A stretch of DNA of 64,000 nucleotides from positions 310,001 through 374,000 of the forward strand of contig NZ_BMUG01000009.1 in NCBI RefSeq assembly GCF_014650075.1. Reading direction: 5' to 3'. Each line of letters opens with the position of its first letter. The first letter of the stretch is position 1. A program made the translations under genes and the position numbers. The notes below the pieces were generated by a model. The model was not told the DNA's origin. It was given only the letters and a program-made list of their open reading frames with translations, and searched no databases. Below, one piece after another: positions 1 to 7,917 of the stretch. Source of the DNA: Streptomyces microflavus. GTDB taxonomy: Bacteria > Actinomycetota > Actinomycetes > Streptomycetales > Streptomycetaceae.

Positions 1-488
1 CGACCCTGCGGCTCGGCGACCCGCTGGACAAGAACACCGACATCGGCGCGATCAACTCCGCCGAGCAGCTCTCCCGGATCACCGCCCTGGTGGAGACCGG
101 CGAGGCGGAGGGCGCGGAGCGCTGGAGCGCCCCCTGCGAACTGCCTTCGTCGGGTTACTGGTTCGCGCCGACCCTCTTCACCAACGTCACCCAGGCCCAC
201 ACGGTCGCCCGTGACGAGATCTTCGGCCCGGTGCTCTCCGTCCTCTCGTTCCGCACCCCGGACGAGGCGGTGGCCAAGGCCAACAACAGCCAGTACGGCC
301 TCTCCGCCGGCATCTGGACGGAGAAGGGCTCCCGGATCCTCGCCGTGGCGAACAAGCTCCGCGCGGGCGTCGTCTGGGCCAACACGTTCAACAAGTTCGA
401 CCCGACGTCGCCCTTCGGCGGCTACAAGGAGTCGGGCTACGGCCGCGAGGGCGGCCGCCACGGCCTGGAGGCGTACCTCGATGTCTGA
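1..488 (+). CDS. Aldehyde dehydrogenase, C-terminal part (cut by window start)
   Basis: Only the last ~160 codons are present; the frame is open from base 3. The protein reads through the C-terminal half of the NAD(P)-dependent aldehyde dehydrogenase superfamily: LGDPLDKNTDIGAI, then the EIFGPVLSV motif, then VWANTFNKFDPTSPFGGYKE, ending ESGYGREGGRHGLEAYLDV. These are the conserved cofactor and structural motifs that follow the catalytic Cys, which lies outside the window. The stop overlaps the start of the next dehydrogenase-family gene by 8 bases, so the two are translationally coupled. The substrate cannot be told. Confidence 0.93.
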   Translation, partial: TLRLGDPLDKNTDIGAINSAEQLSRITALVETGEAEGAERWSAPCELPSSGYWFAPTLFTNVTQAHTVARDEIFGPVLSVLSFRTPDEAVAKANNSQYGLSAGIWTEKGSRILAVANKLRAGVVWANTFNKFDPTSPFGGYKESGYGREGGRHGLEAYLDV

Positions 489-1398
489 GCAGAACCGTCT
501 TGGCGTCTTCAAGACCTACAAGCTGTACGTCGGGGGCAAGTTCCCCCGCTCCGAGAGCGGCCGGGTGTACGAGGTGACGGACTCCAAGGGCCAGTGGCTC
601 GCCAACGCGCCGCAGTCCTCCCGCAAGGACGCACGTGATGCGGTCGTGGCCGCGCGCAAGGCGTTCGGCGGCTGGTCGGGCGCGACCGCGTACAACCGCG
701 GCCAGGTCCTCTACCGCGTCGCCGAGATGCTGGAGGGCCGCAAGGAGCAGTTCGTCCGCGAGGTCGCCGCGTCCGAGGGGCTGTCGAAGTCCAAGGCGGC
801 GGCCGTCGTCGACGCGGCGATCGACCGCTGGGTCTGGTACGCGGGCTGGACCGACAAGATCGGGCAGATCTCCGGCGGGGCCAACCCGGTGGCGGGACCG
901 TTCTTCAACCTCTCCACCCCCGAGCCGACCGGTGTCGTCACGGTGCTCGCGCCGCAGAAGTCGTCGTTCCTCGGGCTGGTCTCGGTGATCGCCCCGGTGA
1001 TCGCGACCGGCAACACGGCGGTCGTCATCGCCTCCGCCGACGCCCCGCTGCCCGCGCTCTCGCTGGGCGAGGTGCTGGCCACCTCCGACCTTCCCGGCGG
1101 TGTGGTCAACATCCTGTCGGGCGCCACTGCGGAGCTCGCTGCCCCGCTCGCCGCCCACCAGGACGTCAACGCGATCGACCTCACCGGCGCCGGCGCCGAG
1201 CTGGCCAAGGAGCTGGAGATCGCGGCGGCGGACAACCTGAAGCGGGTCCTGCGGCCGCTCGCCGCCGAGGCGGACGGCTCGGACGCCTCCACCGACTGGC
1301 TGGCCGCGCCCGGTACGCACCGGCTGACGGCCTTCCTGGAGACCAAGACGGTCTGGCACCCGACGGGTGCGCTGGGGGCCTCGGGCTCGTCGTACTGA
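481..1398 (+). CDS. Truncated aldehyde dehydrogenase-family protein without catalytic domain
   Basis: A 305-residue protein starting at ATG 481 inside the end of the preceding dehydrogenase gene. Residues 1-200 match the N-terminal NAD-binding part of the ALDH fold (YVGGKFPRSESGRVYEV; WSGATAYNRGQVLYRVAEML; VIAPVIATGNTAVVIAS). After about residue 240 the protein goes straight to a short ALDH-like C-terminus (LTAFLETKTVWHP). The usual ELGGK glutamate and the catalytic cysteine segment are absent; full family members are about 480 residues. The frame is clean with normal GC3, so this looks like a maintained subunit or pseudoenzyme rather than decay. It probably works with the upstream enzyme (inference). 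Confidence 0.88.
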   Translation: MSEQNRLGVFKTYKLYVGGKFPRSESGRVYEVTDSKGQWLANAPQSSRKDARDAVVAARKAFGGWSGATAYNRGQVLYRVAEMLEGRKEQFVREVAASEGLSKSKAAAVVDAAIDRWVWYAGWTDKIGQISGGANPVAGPFFNLSTPEPTGVVTVLAPQKSSFLGLVSVIAPVIATGNTAVVIASADAPLPALSLGEVLATSDLPGGVVNILSGATAELAAPLAAHQDVNAIDLTGAGAELAKELEIAAADNLKRVLRPLAAEADGSDASTDWLAAPGTHRLTAFLETKTVWHPTGALGASGSSY

Positions 1399-1415
1399 CG
1401 TTCCCGGCCTCGTAC

Positions 1416-1458
1416 GCCGGAAGGGGCCGCCCCCACGAACGGGGCGGCCCCTTCCGGC
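1416..1458. terminator. Perfect 18-bp stem-loop, bidirectional terminator
   Basis: Bases 1416-1433 pair perfectly with 1441-1458 around a 7-base loop. It sits between two convergent genes (stop at 1398 on plus, stop at 1471 on minus), so it probably terminates both. No U-tract follows, as is common in Streptomyces. Confidence 0.85.
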
Positions 1459-1470
1459 GTGCCGCAGGCG

Positions 1471-1890
1471 TCAGCCCGTGACCAGCCGGGTCACCTGCCC
1501 CACCACCGGCAGGTCGGCCAGCGCGCCGCCGCTGGTGAGGGGGTCGGTGAGCACCGCGGTGGTCACCGGCTGGAAGTCGGCGATCTGGGTGCCCACGGCG
1601 TTGTCCAGCGGATCCACCCCCGTGTTGGCCAGCGGGTGCAGCTGGAGGTTGGTGATCGGGGCGACACTGCTGGCGAGCGAGGTCCCGAGCGCGCTGGTCA
1701 CCGCGGGCCCGGCGCTCTCGGTGACCGCCTGGACGGCCGTGACGCCCTGCTCGGGGATCTCGGCGACCGGGGGCAGGGAGACGGCCTGCGCGGAGCCCGC
1801 ACCGGCTCCCAGGGCCGCTCCCAGCGCGGTCACGGTCAGACCGGCGCGCAGCAGGGCGCGACGTTCGGGCTTGCGTGCATGACGTGCCAT
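1471..1890 (-). CDS. Small secreted alanine-rich protein
   Basis: A 139-residue protein starting at ATG 1890, with an AGGTGG ribosome site just upstream. The N-terminus is a signal peptide: MARHARKPERR, then a hydrophobic Ala/Leu/Gly stretch, with likely cleavage after AGSAQA. The mature part is low complexity and rich in Ala, Val, Pro and Thr, with no enzyme motif. It is convergent with the dehydrogenase genes and divergent from the kinase-like gene. It resembles the protein at 11932-12234 in build (signal peptide plus short A/V/P-rich tail). The function is unknown; such Streptomyces proteins are often labelled 'ATP-binding' without a visible P-loop, and none is present here. Confidence 0.8.
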   Translation of the reverse strand: MARHARKPERRALLRAGLTVTALGAALGAGAGSAQAVSLPPVAEIPEQGVTAVQAVTESAGPAVTSALGTSLASSVAPITNLQLHPLANTGVDPLDNAVGTQIADFQPVTTAVLTDPLTSGGALADLPVVGQVTRLVTG

Positions 1891-2018
1891 GTTTTCCACC
1901 TGATCGAGCCTGGTCGGGTAATGGTCTGTACACGCAGAGTAGTTGAGGTGTGATGCTGGATACCAACAAGAGGCCCGAGTGGTCCCCCGTGCGGGTCGAT
2001 GCCTCACACTTCTGTTCT

Positions 2019-2669
2019 GTGAGTTCCAGTTCCCAACCGATCCCGACCCGCGTCGTGCTGCTCGCGGGCCCCTCCGGCTCCGGCAAGTCCGTCCTTGCCG
2101 CCCGCACCGGCCTGCCGGTGCTGCGCCTGGACGACTTCTACAAAGAGGCCGGTGACCCGACGCTGCCCCAGGTCCCCGGCTCCACGGACATCGACTGGGA
2201 CTCCGCCGGGTCCTGGGACGCGGGCGCGGCGGTGGCGGCCATCGCCGAGCTGTGCCGGTCCGGCCGTACGGACGTTCCGGTGTACGACATCGCCACCAGC
2301 TCCCGTACGGACCACGAGACCTTCCACATCGGGCGCTCGCCGCTGTTCGTGGCCGAGGGCATCTTCGCGGCGGACATCGTGGGGCGCTGCCAGGAGCTGG
2401 GTCTGCTGGCGGACGCGCTGTGCCTGCGCGGCCGCCCCTCCACGACGTTCCGGCGGCGGCTGGTGCGGGATCTGCGCGAGGGCCGCAAGTCGGTGCCGTT
2501 CCTGCTGCGGCGCGGCTGGCGGCTGATGCGGGCCGAGCGGCGCATCGTGGCCCGGCAGACGGCGCTGGGGGCGTACCCGTGCGGCAAGGACGAGGCGTTG
2601 GGGCGGTTCGCCGCCGCGGCGGCGGGGCGGTGCCGCCGGGCGAGCGTGGGGGCGCCGGTCCCGGAGTAG
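2019..2669 (+). CDS. Uridine kinase-like P-loop phosphotransferase
   Basis: The protein has a Walker A motif GPSGSGKS close to the N-terminus, then LPVLRLDDFYKEAGDPTLP (the substrate-side DDFY motif of uridine kinase/phosphoribulokinase proteins), TDIDWDSAGSWDA, and a basic C-terminal half. It probably phosphorylates a nucleoside or similar small molecule in the cytoplasm, which fits the nucleoside salvage genes downstream, though the substrate is inferred. The start is uncertain: GTG 2019 gives 216 residues beginning MSSSSQPIPTR, while GTG 1950/ATG 1953 would add about 23 residues of non-conserved sequence. Confidence 0.82.
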   Translation: MSSSSQPIPTRVVLLAGPSGSGKSVLAARTGLPVLRLDDFYKEAGDPTLPQVPGSTDIDWDSAGSWDAGAAVAAIAELCRSGRTDVPVYDIATSSRTDHETFHIGRSPLFVAEGIFAADIVGRCQELGLLADALCLRGRPSTTFRRRLVRDLREGRKSVPFLLRRGWRLMRAERRIVARQTALGAYPCGKDEALGRFAAAAAGRCRRASVGAPVPE

Positions 2670-2682
2670 GGACGGGCGCCCC
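2649..2682 (+). terminator. Stem-loop over the kinase-like gene stop codon
   Basis: GGGGCGCC (2649-2656) pairs with GGCGCCCC (2675-2682), and an inner GTCCC pairs with GGGAC. It overlaps the stop of the plus-strand gene and faces the convergent stop at 2691. Confidence 0.6.
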
Positions 2683-2690
2683 GCGCGCGC

Positions 2691-3755
2691 TCAGCCGGTG
2701 GGGGCCGCGCAGCCGAAGGTCTTGGCGGCGGCCTTCGTGAAGGGGGCGCCGTACGCGTCCCGCTTCGGCAGGTCGGGGTGGCGCTTGCTCGCCTCCAGGT
2801 ACTGCTGCCCCGATTCCACCGCCAGGTAGAGAGGGCCGCCGTCCGCGCAGGGCAGGATGAACCCGACACCCTTGTCGACGATTTCGGCTTCCCGGCCGTC
2901 CGGCGCTCGGCCCTTCTCCGTACCCGGGAACTTCCGCAGGGCGTCGATGAGCAGCGGGTCCCGGGTGGCGGTGTACTTCATGAAGCCGTCACCACGGACG
3001 AAGTCGGTCGTCTCGTCGTCCAGGGTCAGCTTGCAGAACCACAGGTCTGCGGGAGCCTGCTGCCCCTCTTCGAGCACCTTGGTCCCCGCCGGCACCTGGC
3101 CCGCCACGGTCAGGCCGTCCAGGCCGCACACCCGTCCTTCGGAGACCGGGCGCGCGGCATCGGAGCGGGGAGAGATGAGCGTTCCGGGCTTCTCGGGAAG
3201 GTCACCGCACTTGGTCCGGGCCGCGATCGTCCGTGCGGTGTCGGTGGCCAGGGCGGCGAAGGCGGTGCGGTCGGCAGCCGGTTCGGTGATGTTGAACTCG
3301 GCGACCACCGGCCGGTCGGTCCAGCACTTCTCGGGCAGCATGACCCACGCCTTGTACGCATTGACCCCGCCGGTCACCTCGCCGGTGAAGTACGAGGCAC
3401 CCGGTGGGTAGGGCTCGCTATCGAACGCCAGTGGGTCATAGCCCCGTGCCCCCCAGAGCCGGACACTGAGCCCGCTCTCGCCGGAACCGAGGACGACGGA
3501 CGACTTCTCGACCCTGCACTCCGTATCCGTCAGGTTGTCCTCGTCCAGACCGTCCCCTTCGGCGTCCAGGCGCCCGGACCCCGGAAGGATGGCGTCCACC
3601 TTCTCCGCCGAGACAAGTCCCCCGCAGAGCCGGTCCGCCGTCAGCACATTGGTGTTGCGCCAGGCGTGCAGCAGCCCTGCGACCACCACGACCAGGACGG
3701 CCACGACAGCCCAGACCTTCCACGCCGGCCTCGTACGGGCCTCTGCTGTGCTCAC
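2691..3755 (-). CDS. Membrane-anchored extracytoplasmic protein of unknown function
   Basis: 354 residues. The start is GTG 3755, chosen because AGGAAG lies 7 bases upstream and because earlier starts would overlap the upstream gene heavily. A short basic N-terminus (VSTAEARTRPAWK) precedes one transmembrane segment (VWAVVAVLVVVVAGLLHAW), then a ~320-residue outer domain with several Cys residues (LCGGL, TECRVE, EKCWTD, TKCGDL, RVCGLDG, WFCKL, ILPCADGG, FGCAAPTG), likely in disulfides. It follows the WXG100/DUF6571-like gene by 4 bases and is presumably cotranscribed, so it may be the surface or exported partner of that system. No catalytic motif is recognised. Confidence 0.8.
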   Translation of the reverse strand: MSTAEARTRPAWKVWAVVAVLVVVVAGLLHAWRNTNVLTADRLCGGLVSAEKVDAILPGSGRLDAEGDGLDEDNLTDTECRVEKSSVVLGSGESGLSVRLWGARGYDPLAFDSEPYPPGASYFTGEVTGGVNAYKAWVMLPEKCWTDRPVVAEFNITEPAADRTAFAALATDTARTIAARTKCGDLPEKPGTLISPRSDAARPVSEGRVCGLDGLTVAGQVPAGTKVLEEGQQAPADLWFCKLTLDDETTDFVRGDGFMKYTATRDPLLIDALRKFPGTEKGRAPDGREAEIVDKGVGFILPCADGGPLYLAVESGQQYLEASKRHPDLPKRDAYGAPFTKAAAKTFGCAAPTG

Positions 3756-3759
3756 GTGC

Positions 3760-6024
3760 TCACTTCCTGGTTCGCAGCGCCGAATACGCTTCTTCACGGC
3801 CGGTGATGTAGCTCTGCTTCGCCTCGCCCTTGGCGTTCTCGGCGGCGTCGGTGCCCTTGGCGTCCCGGGTCTCGGCCCAGCCGTCGATGAGGTTGTTCGT
3901 GCCCGCGATGCCGCCCGCCGTCTCGCGGCTGACGCCGGCGCGTGCGACGTCCTCCTTCTCGGTGATGACGTCCTTGGACCACTCGTAGGTGGCGGCGTCC
4001 ACGGCGCGTTGGGCGATGTCGCCGACCTGCGGGATCGTGTTGGCCAGGGCCCCGAACCCGTGGTACGCGTAGCGGGCCTGGTCGTTGATCTTCCCGACCT
4101 CGGCGTCCCGGACGTCGAGCACCATGTCCGTGCCGATGGCGTTCATCCCGCCGAAGGCCTCACCGACGTGACGCGCCTTGACGTCCCAGCTGGTGACGTT
4201 CTCGGTCAGGGCGGACTGGGGCACCTGGCGGCCGGTCTCCAGGTACTCGGCCGCGTACCCGCGCTGGCTCTCGTAGAGGGTGTCGAAGACGCGTATGGGC
4301 TCACCCTTCTCGTTCTCGCCGGCCACACCGTCGGAGACTCCGCGCATCACCCGCAGCAGGCTCTCCTTGCTGTTGGTGATGGAGGCGTTGTCGCCGGAGC
4401 CGGCGATGTCGTCCTGGCCGACCGGGCTGTTCGGGGCGTAGCCGCCGAGAATGGCGTGGGTGTCGGCCGTGTAGTCGTTCAGTGCGCGGCCGAGCGGGGC
4501 CTTCAGCGCCTCCGGTACGGTGTCGCCCCCGGCGCCCTTGTCCAGCGTCGCGATGATGCCCTGCATCACGCGGGCCTGGCCCTCGCTGTGGGGTCCGGTG
4601 CTGCCCAGCGGCGTGCCCGGCTCGTGCCCGGTCGCCCCGGCCTCCAGCGCGAGGCCGAGGCCGTGGCGGCTGAGCGGGTCGTCGTTGGTGATGAGCGCTT
4701 TGCCGGCCACGATGTGCTGCTGCGGCCACTCGCGCGCGTCGTCCCCCTGGCCCACCAGGTAGTCGAGGTGGCCCTGGCCGTTCGCCAGCTTCGGGTCGAA
4801 GAAGGAAGTGGCCGCGTCGGGGTTCTTGCTCATCACACCGAGCAGGCTGTCGAGCGCGTCGGCCCGGCCCTCCCGGTGGTTGCCGCCCCACTGCTCGAAT
4901 ATGGTGCCGTTGTCCTTCTCGGCGGCGATCATGTCGTGGCCGAGCTGGTTGAGGAACTGGTCGTCGAACGGCACGTCGGCGCGCGTCATCATCTCGACGA
5001 ACGGCCGGTAGCCGTACATCGGGTTGGTCTTCGAGTCGAAGTTCTTGGCCCCGGCCTCCTTGAGGCCCTCGGTGAACTTCTTGTAGAACGCGCCGTCGGG
5101 GCTGTTCAGCCAGGCCTGGTACTTCGCGGAGCCGGGCCCCGCGTCCGCCATCGAACCGGGAACCTCGGTGGCTGTCGCCACCGTGTTGGCCAGTCCGCCC
5201 AGGAGCTTCGTGTACTGGTCGGCGGAGGACCCGCCGTCCCGCTCACGGTCGGACATGACGTCGCTCAGCTTGACGAGGCCGTCGGGGCCCAGCTTGTTCA
5301 GCAGCGACTGGGACCACGCCTTGTCGCCGGCCTGGTCGCGCATCGCCCGTTCCATCTCGGCGAGGTCGGCGTCGGAGACCTTCTTGCCGTCGCGCAGCCG
5401 CTCCGCGATCTCCTCGGTGTTGCGCAGCTCGTACTGCTCGATGTCGCCGAGGGCCTTGGCGTTGAAGCCGTTGACCGTTCCGTCCAAGGGGTCGGAGTCC
5501 TTCACGACCGCCTTCAGCGCGATCTCGACGCCGGTGTCCGCGTCCGTCGTCTGCGCGACCAGGCGGTCGATCGCCCGCTGCCACGAACTGACCGCGTCGC
5601 GTACGGACTTCTGGTAGTCCGGATCGTGGTGGTAGGCGCTCTTCGAACCCGCGCTCAGGCTCGACATGTCGAAGGTGACCCGGCCGGAGTCCGAGACCAG
5701 CATGTCGGCCTTGAGCGCGTCGGTCCGCGTCGTCTGGAGCTTGGTCTTGAACTCCGTGAACTGGGTGTGCGCGTCCCGGAGCAGCGAGGCGATCGCCTTG
5801 GCCTGGGTCTGGGCCGCCCGGTACTCGTTGAGCGTGACGCGGAACTGCGCGTTGGCGGCGTTCGCGCTCTGGCCGATCCAGGTCGGCTGCAGCGTGATGC
5901 CCTGGACCTCTTTCTCGTAGTCCTTCTCACGCTTGTTGAACTCGCCCGCCATCGCTGTCCACTTGTCCGCCGCGGTGGTCAGAACGGCCAGGTCCGTGGT
6001 CATGATCTCGTGATATGTAGGCAT
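3760..6024 (-). CDS. Large WXG100/DUF6571-like protein
   Basis: 754 residues from ATG 6024. The N-terminal ~100 residues form a helical hairpin typical of WXG100/ESAT-6-like proteins (LAVLTTAADKWTAMAGEF; LQPTWIGQSANAANAQF), then a coiled-coil-like stretch. The remainder is a long helical domain with no signal peptide and no catalytic signature. I relate it to the DUF6571 proteins common in Streptomyces (by memory). It lies between a small WXG100-like protein upstream and a membrane-anchored Cys-rich protein downstream; the three probably form one operon. A role as a type VII-like substrate or cell-surface factor is inference. Confidence 0.82.
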   Translation of the reverse strand: MPTYHEIMTTDLAVLTTAADKWTAMAGEFNKREKDYEKEVQGITLQPTWIGQSANAANAQFRVTLNEYRAAQTQAKAIASLLRDAHTQFTEFKTKLQTTRTDALKADMLVSDSGRVTFDMSSLSAGSKSAYHHDPDYQKSVRDAVSSWQRAIDRLVAQTTDADTGVEIALKAVVKDSDPLDGTVNGFNAKALGDIEQYELRNTEEIAERLRDGKKVSDADLAEMERAMRDQAGDKAWSQSLLNKLGPDGLVKLSDVMSDRERDGGSSADQYTKLLGGLANTVATATEVPGSMADAGPGSAKYQAWLNSPDGAFYKKFTEGLKEAGAKNFDSKTNPMYGYRPFVEMMTRADVPFDDQFLNQLGHDMIAAEKDNGTIFEQWGGNHREGRADALDSLLGVMSKNPDAATSFFDPKLANGQGHLDYLVGQGDDAREWPQQHIVAGKALITNDDPLSRHGLGLALEAGATGHEPGTPLGSTGPHSEGQARVMQGIIATLDKGAGGDTVPEALKAPLGRALNDYTADTHAILGGYAPNSPVGQDDIAGSGDNASITNSKESLLRVMRGVSDGVAGENEKGEPIRVFDTLYESQRGYAAEYLETGRQVPQSALTENVTSWDVKARHVGEAFGGMNAIGTDMVLDVRDAEVGKINDQARYAYHGFGALANTIPQVGDIAQRAVDAATYEWSKDVITEKEDVARAGVSRETAGGIAGTNNLIDGWAETRDAKGTDAAENAKGEAKQSYITGREEAYSALRTRK

Positions 6025-6091
6025 GCCCCTACCCCCGTTGTCCGATATGCCTGATGAACGCGCCGATGCGGCTCCTCCCGCTCCGCAACGG

Positions 6092-6619
6092 TCAGTAGCC
6101 GTCGATGGCGGAGGGCAGGCGGAACTGCTGCCCGCTCAGCACATCGGCCCCCTGGAGGTTCAGCCGGGCGCCGCTCAGACCGTTGATGTCCGCTTCGAGC
6201 CGGTTCAGCAGGCCCTGCACCTGGCCGCCCCACGTCTTGTGCGCGTTCTTCAGCGCGCGTGAGGTGATCCATCCGTCGCCGTCCTTGGCGCCGAGGGCCT
6301 TGACCGCGGCCGAGGTCTCCTCGTCCGTGTGGTCGCCGGCCGTCTTGGTCTGCGGCTTGATGCGCGTGCGGATGGCCTCGGCCGCGGCCTTCTTCTGCGC
6401 GGGGGTGGAGGCCAGGGAGGGGCCGCCGCCGGGCGCGAAGGGCGACTTGTATCCGGGGGCGAAGGGGCCCTGGACGGGGCCGTTCGGGCCCTGTCCCGGC
6501 GCGTAGGGGCCGTACACGGGAGGCGGGGAAGGATCGCCCTGGACCTCGTTCAGCTGCATCGAGGTCGACGCCCCGCCCTCCGCGGACCCTGCTGCCTGAT
6601 CGCCTGCCTGCCTGCTCAC
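6092..6619 (-). CDS. Proline-rich protein with WXG100-like C-terminal helices
   Basis: 175 residues from GTG 6619 (a GGGGG run 6 bases upstream); GTG 6649 is an alternative. Residues 20-75 are Pro/Gly/Tyr-rich (VYGPYAPGQGPNGPVQG and similar), a disordered segment. The C-terminal ~100 residues are helical with a WGG turn (KNAHKTWGGQVQGLLNRLEADINGL), like a WXG100 hairpin. It lies 67 bases upstream of the large DUF6571-like gene on the same strand, so the two are probably cotranscribed, as ESX-type partners usually are. No ESX ATPase or membrane component is in the window. Confidence 0.75.
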   Translation of the reverse strand: MSRQAGDQAAGSAEGGASTSMQLNEVQGDPSPPPVYGPYAPGQGPNGPVQGPFAPGYKSPFAPGGGPSLASTPAQKKAAAEAIRTRIKPQTKTAGDHTDEETSAAVKALGAKDGDGWITSRALKNAHKTWGGQVQGLLNRLEADINGLSGARLNLQGADVLSGQQFRLPSAIDGY

Positions 6620-6725
6620 TTGGCCCCCATGAGTTCCCTCGTAGCCCACGCTTGACGTGGTCCGCTCACACTAACAAGTACGTTTTCCGCCACGCCCGCA
6701 CGGCGAACGGGGCCGTACAGGACCC

Positions 6726-6926
6726 CCCGGCCCGTACGACCCCGCTGTGTTTCCCCCGTGGCCTGCGCCTCCCCCGAAGCGATGGGCCCTTCCCCCGTGT
6801 TTCCCCCGGGCCCCCTCGGACCCCGTTTTCACTGCTCCCCCGTGGTTCCCCCACATGTCCCCCGTGGGTTCCCCGCTTCTCCCCCGTCAGCCCCTGCCTC
6901 CCCCGAAGCAGTGGCCCCCCGTCGCC
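6726..6926. repeat. Cluster of TCCCCCG repeats between two operons
   Basis: TCCCCCG occurs eight times between 6752 and 6905 (starts 6752, 6770, 6791, 6802, 6836, 6858, 6880, 6899), often extended to TTCCCCCGTG. Three more copies lie inside sigQ near 7485-7535. The block is downstream of sigQ and upstream of the small WXG100-like gene; no coding frame explains it. Confidence 0.75.
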
Positions 6927-7724
6927 TCAGGCCACCAGCTCGCCGAAGGACTCCTGCTCGTCACGTCCGAAGCTGAGGACCTCGTCCTCGCGCAGCCGGC
7001 GGAGGGACCGCCAGATGCTCGACTTCACCGTGCCGACACTGATGTCGAGGATCGACGCGATCTCCGGGTCGGTGCGGCCCTCGTAGTACCGCAGGACCAG
7101 CATCGTGCGCTGGAGTTCGGGCAGCCGGGCGAGCGCCTGCCAGAGCACCGCCCGCAGCTCCGTGCCGCGCATCGCGTCCGTGTCGCCCACCGTCTCCGGG
7201 AGCTCCTCGGTCGGGTATTCGTTCAGCTTGCGCCGGCGCCAGGCGCTGATGTGCAGGTTGGTCATGGTGCGGCGCAGATAGCCGCCGACCGCCGCCTTGT
7301 CGCTGATCCTGTCCCACGCCCGGTACGTCGAGAAGAGGGCGCTCTGCAGCAGGTCCTCGGCCTCGAACCGGTCGCCGGTCAGGTGGTAGGCGGTCGCGTA
7401 CAGGGAGGCCCGCCGCTCCTGGACGTAGGCCGTGAACGCCGCTTCGGCGCCCTCGGTCTCCGCCCGGCCGGTGCGGTCCCCCGTGGCCTCCCCGTACACG
7501 CCTCGCCCGTTGTCCCCCGTGCTTTCCCCCGTGGTGGCGTCGACCACCGTCATGTACGGCTTGCGCATCTGCTCCGCAGCCGGCGACGGGTGCTGACGCC
7601 CTACGCCCCGGACACACCCCCGCATGCCCGACACGTCTCTCGCACCGGACTTCTCCGCGCTCCGGCCGACATCGTGGAGACGCGTCACAACTGCGCTTGA
7701 GCTGGTGCTGTGCAGTGCGTTCAT
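6927..7724 (-). CDS. sigQ: ECF sigma factor SigQ (SigE family)
   Basis: 265 residues from ATG 7724, with a purine-rich GGGGGCGCGAG site upstream. Region 2 is visible (FTAYVQERRASLYATAYHLTGDRFEAEDLLQSALF, then YLRRTMTNLHISAWRRRK), followed by region 4 (LARLPELQRTMLVLRYYEGRTDPEIASILDISVGTVKSSIWRSLRRLRE). The first ~100 residues are a low-complexity extension. Its position diverging from afsQ1/afsQ2 identifies it as the sigQ homologue. In S. coelicolor AfsQ1 activates sigQ and SigQ acts against the AfsQ response (known for that species). The AfsQ1 box at 7820-7835 in the shared promoter supports the same wiring here. Confidence 0.93.
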   Translation of the reverse strand: MNALHSTSSSAVVTRLHDVGRSAEKSGARDVSGMRGCVRGVGRQHPSPAAEQMRKPYMTVVDATTGESTGDNGRGVYGEATGDRTGRAETEGAEAAFTAYVQERRASLYATAYHLTGDRFEAEDLLQSALFSTYRAWDRISDKAAVGGYLRRTMTNLHISAWRRRKLNEYPTEELPETVGDTDAMRGTELRAVLWQALARLPELQRTMLVLRYYEGRTDPEIASILDISVGTVKSSIWRSLRRLREDEVLSFGRDEQESFGELVA

Positions 7725-7819
7725 CTCGCGCCCCCTTGTCGGTGGAGTTCGGTGGAGTCCGTTCGTTTCCTGCTGACCAAGAGCTTGCCGGGGCAGTTTC
7801 ATGGCGCTGTCCTCCGACT

Positions 7820-7835
7820 GTCACAGGCCTGTCAC
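7820..7835. promoter_or_regulatory. AfsQ1-binding box between sigQ and afsQ1
   Basis: GTCAC (7820-7824), six bases, then GTCAC (7831-7835). This is an exact match to the published AfsQ1 consensus GTnAC-n6-GTnAC. It lies 96 bases upstream of the sigQ start and 83 bases upstream of afsQ1, so it can control both divergent promoters. Confidence 0.85.
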
Positions 7836-7917
7836 AGGGGCAGTTGCGGCCGTGCCCGGACAGGTGGAGGGGGCCGCAGGTCGAACTGAAGCGCCACCAT
7901 GGGCCAGAATGACGCTC

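Noticed and set aside
1950..2018. Longer N-terminus of the uridine-kinase-like protein from GTG 1950
   Set aside because: The added residues look non-conserved and lie in the divergent promoter; kept only as an alternative start.
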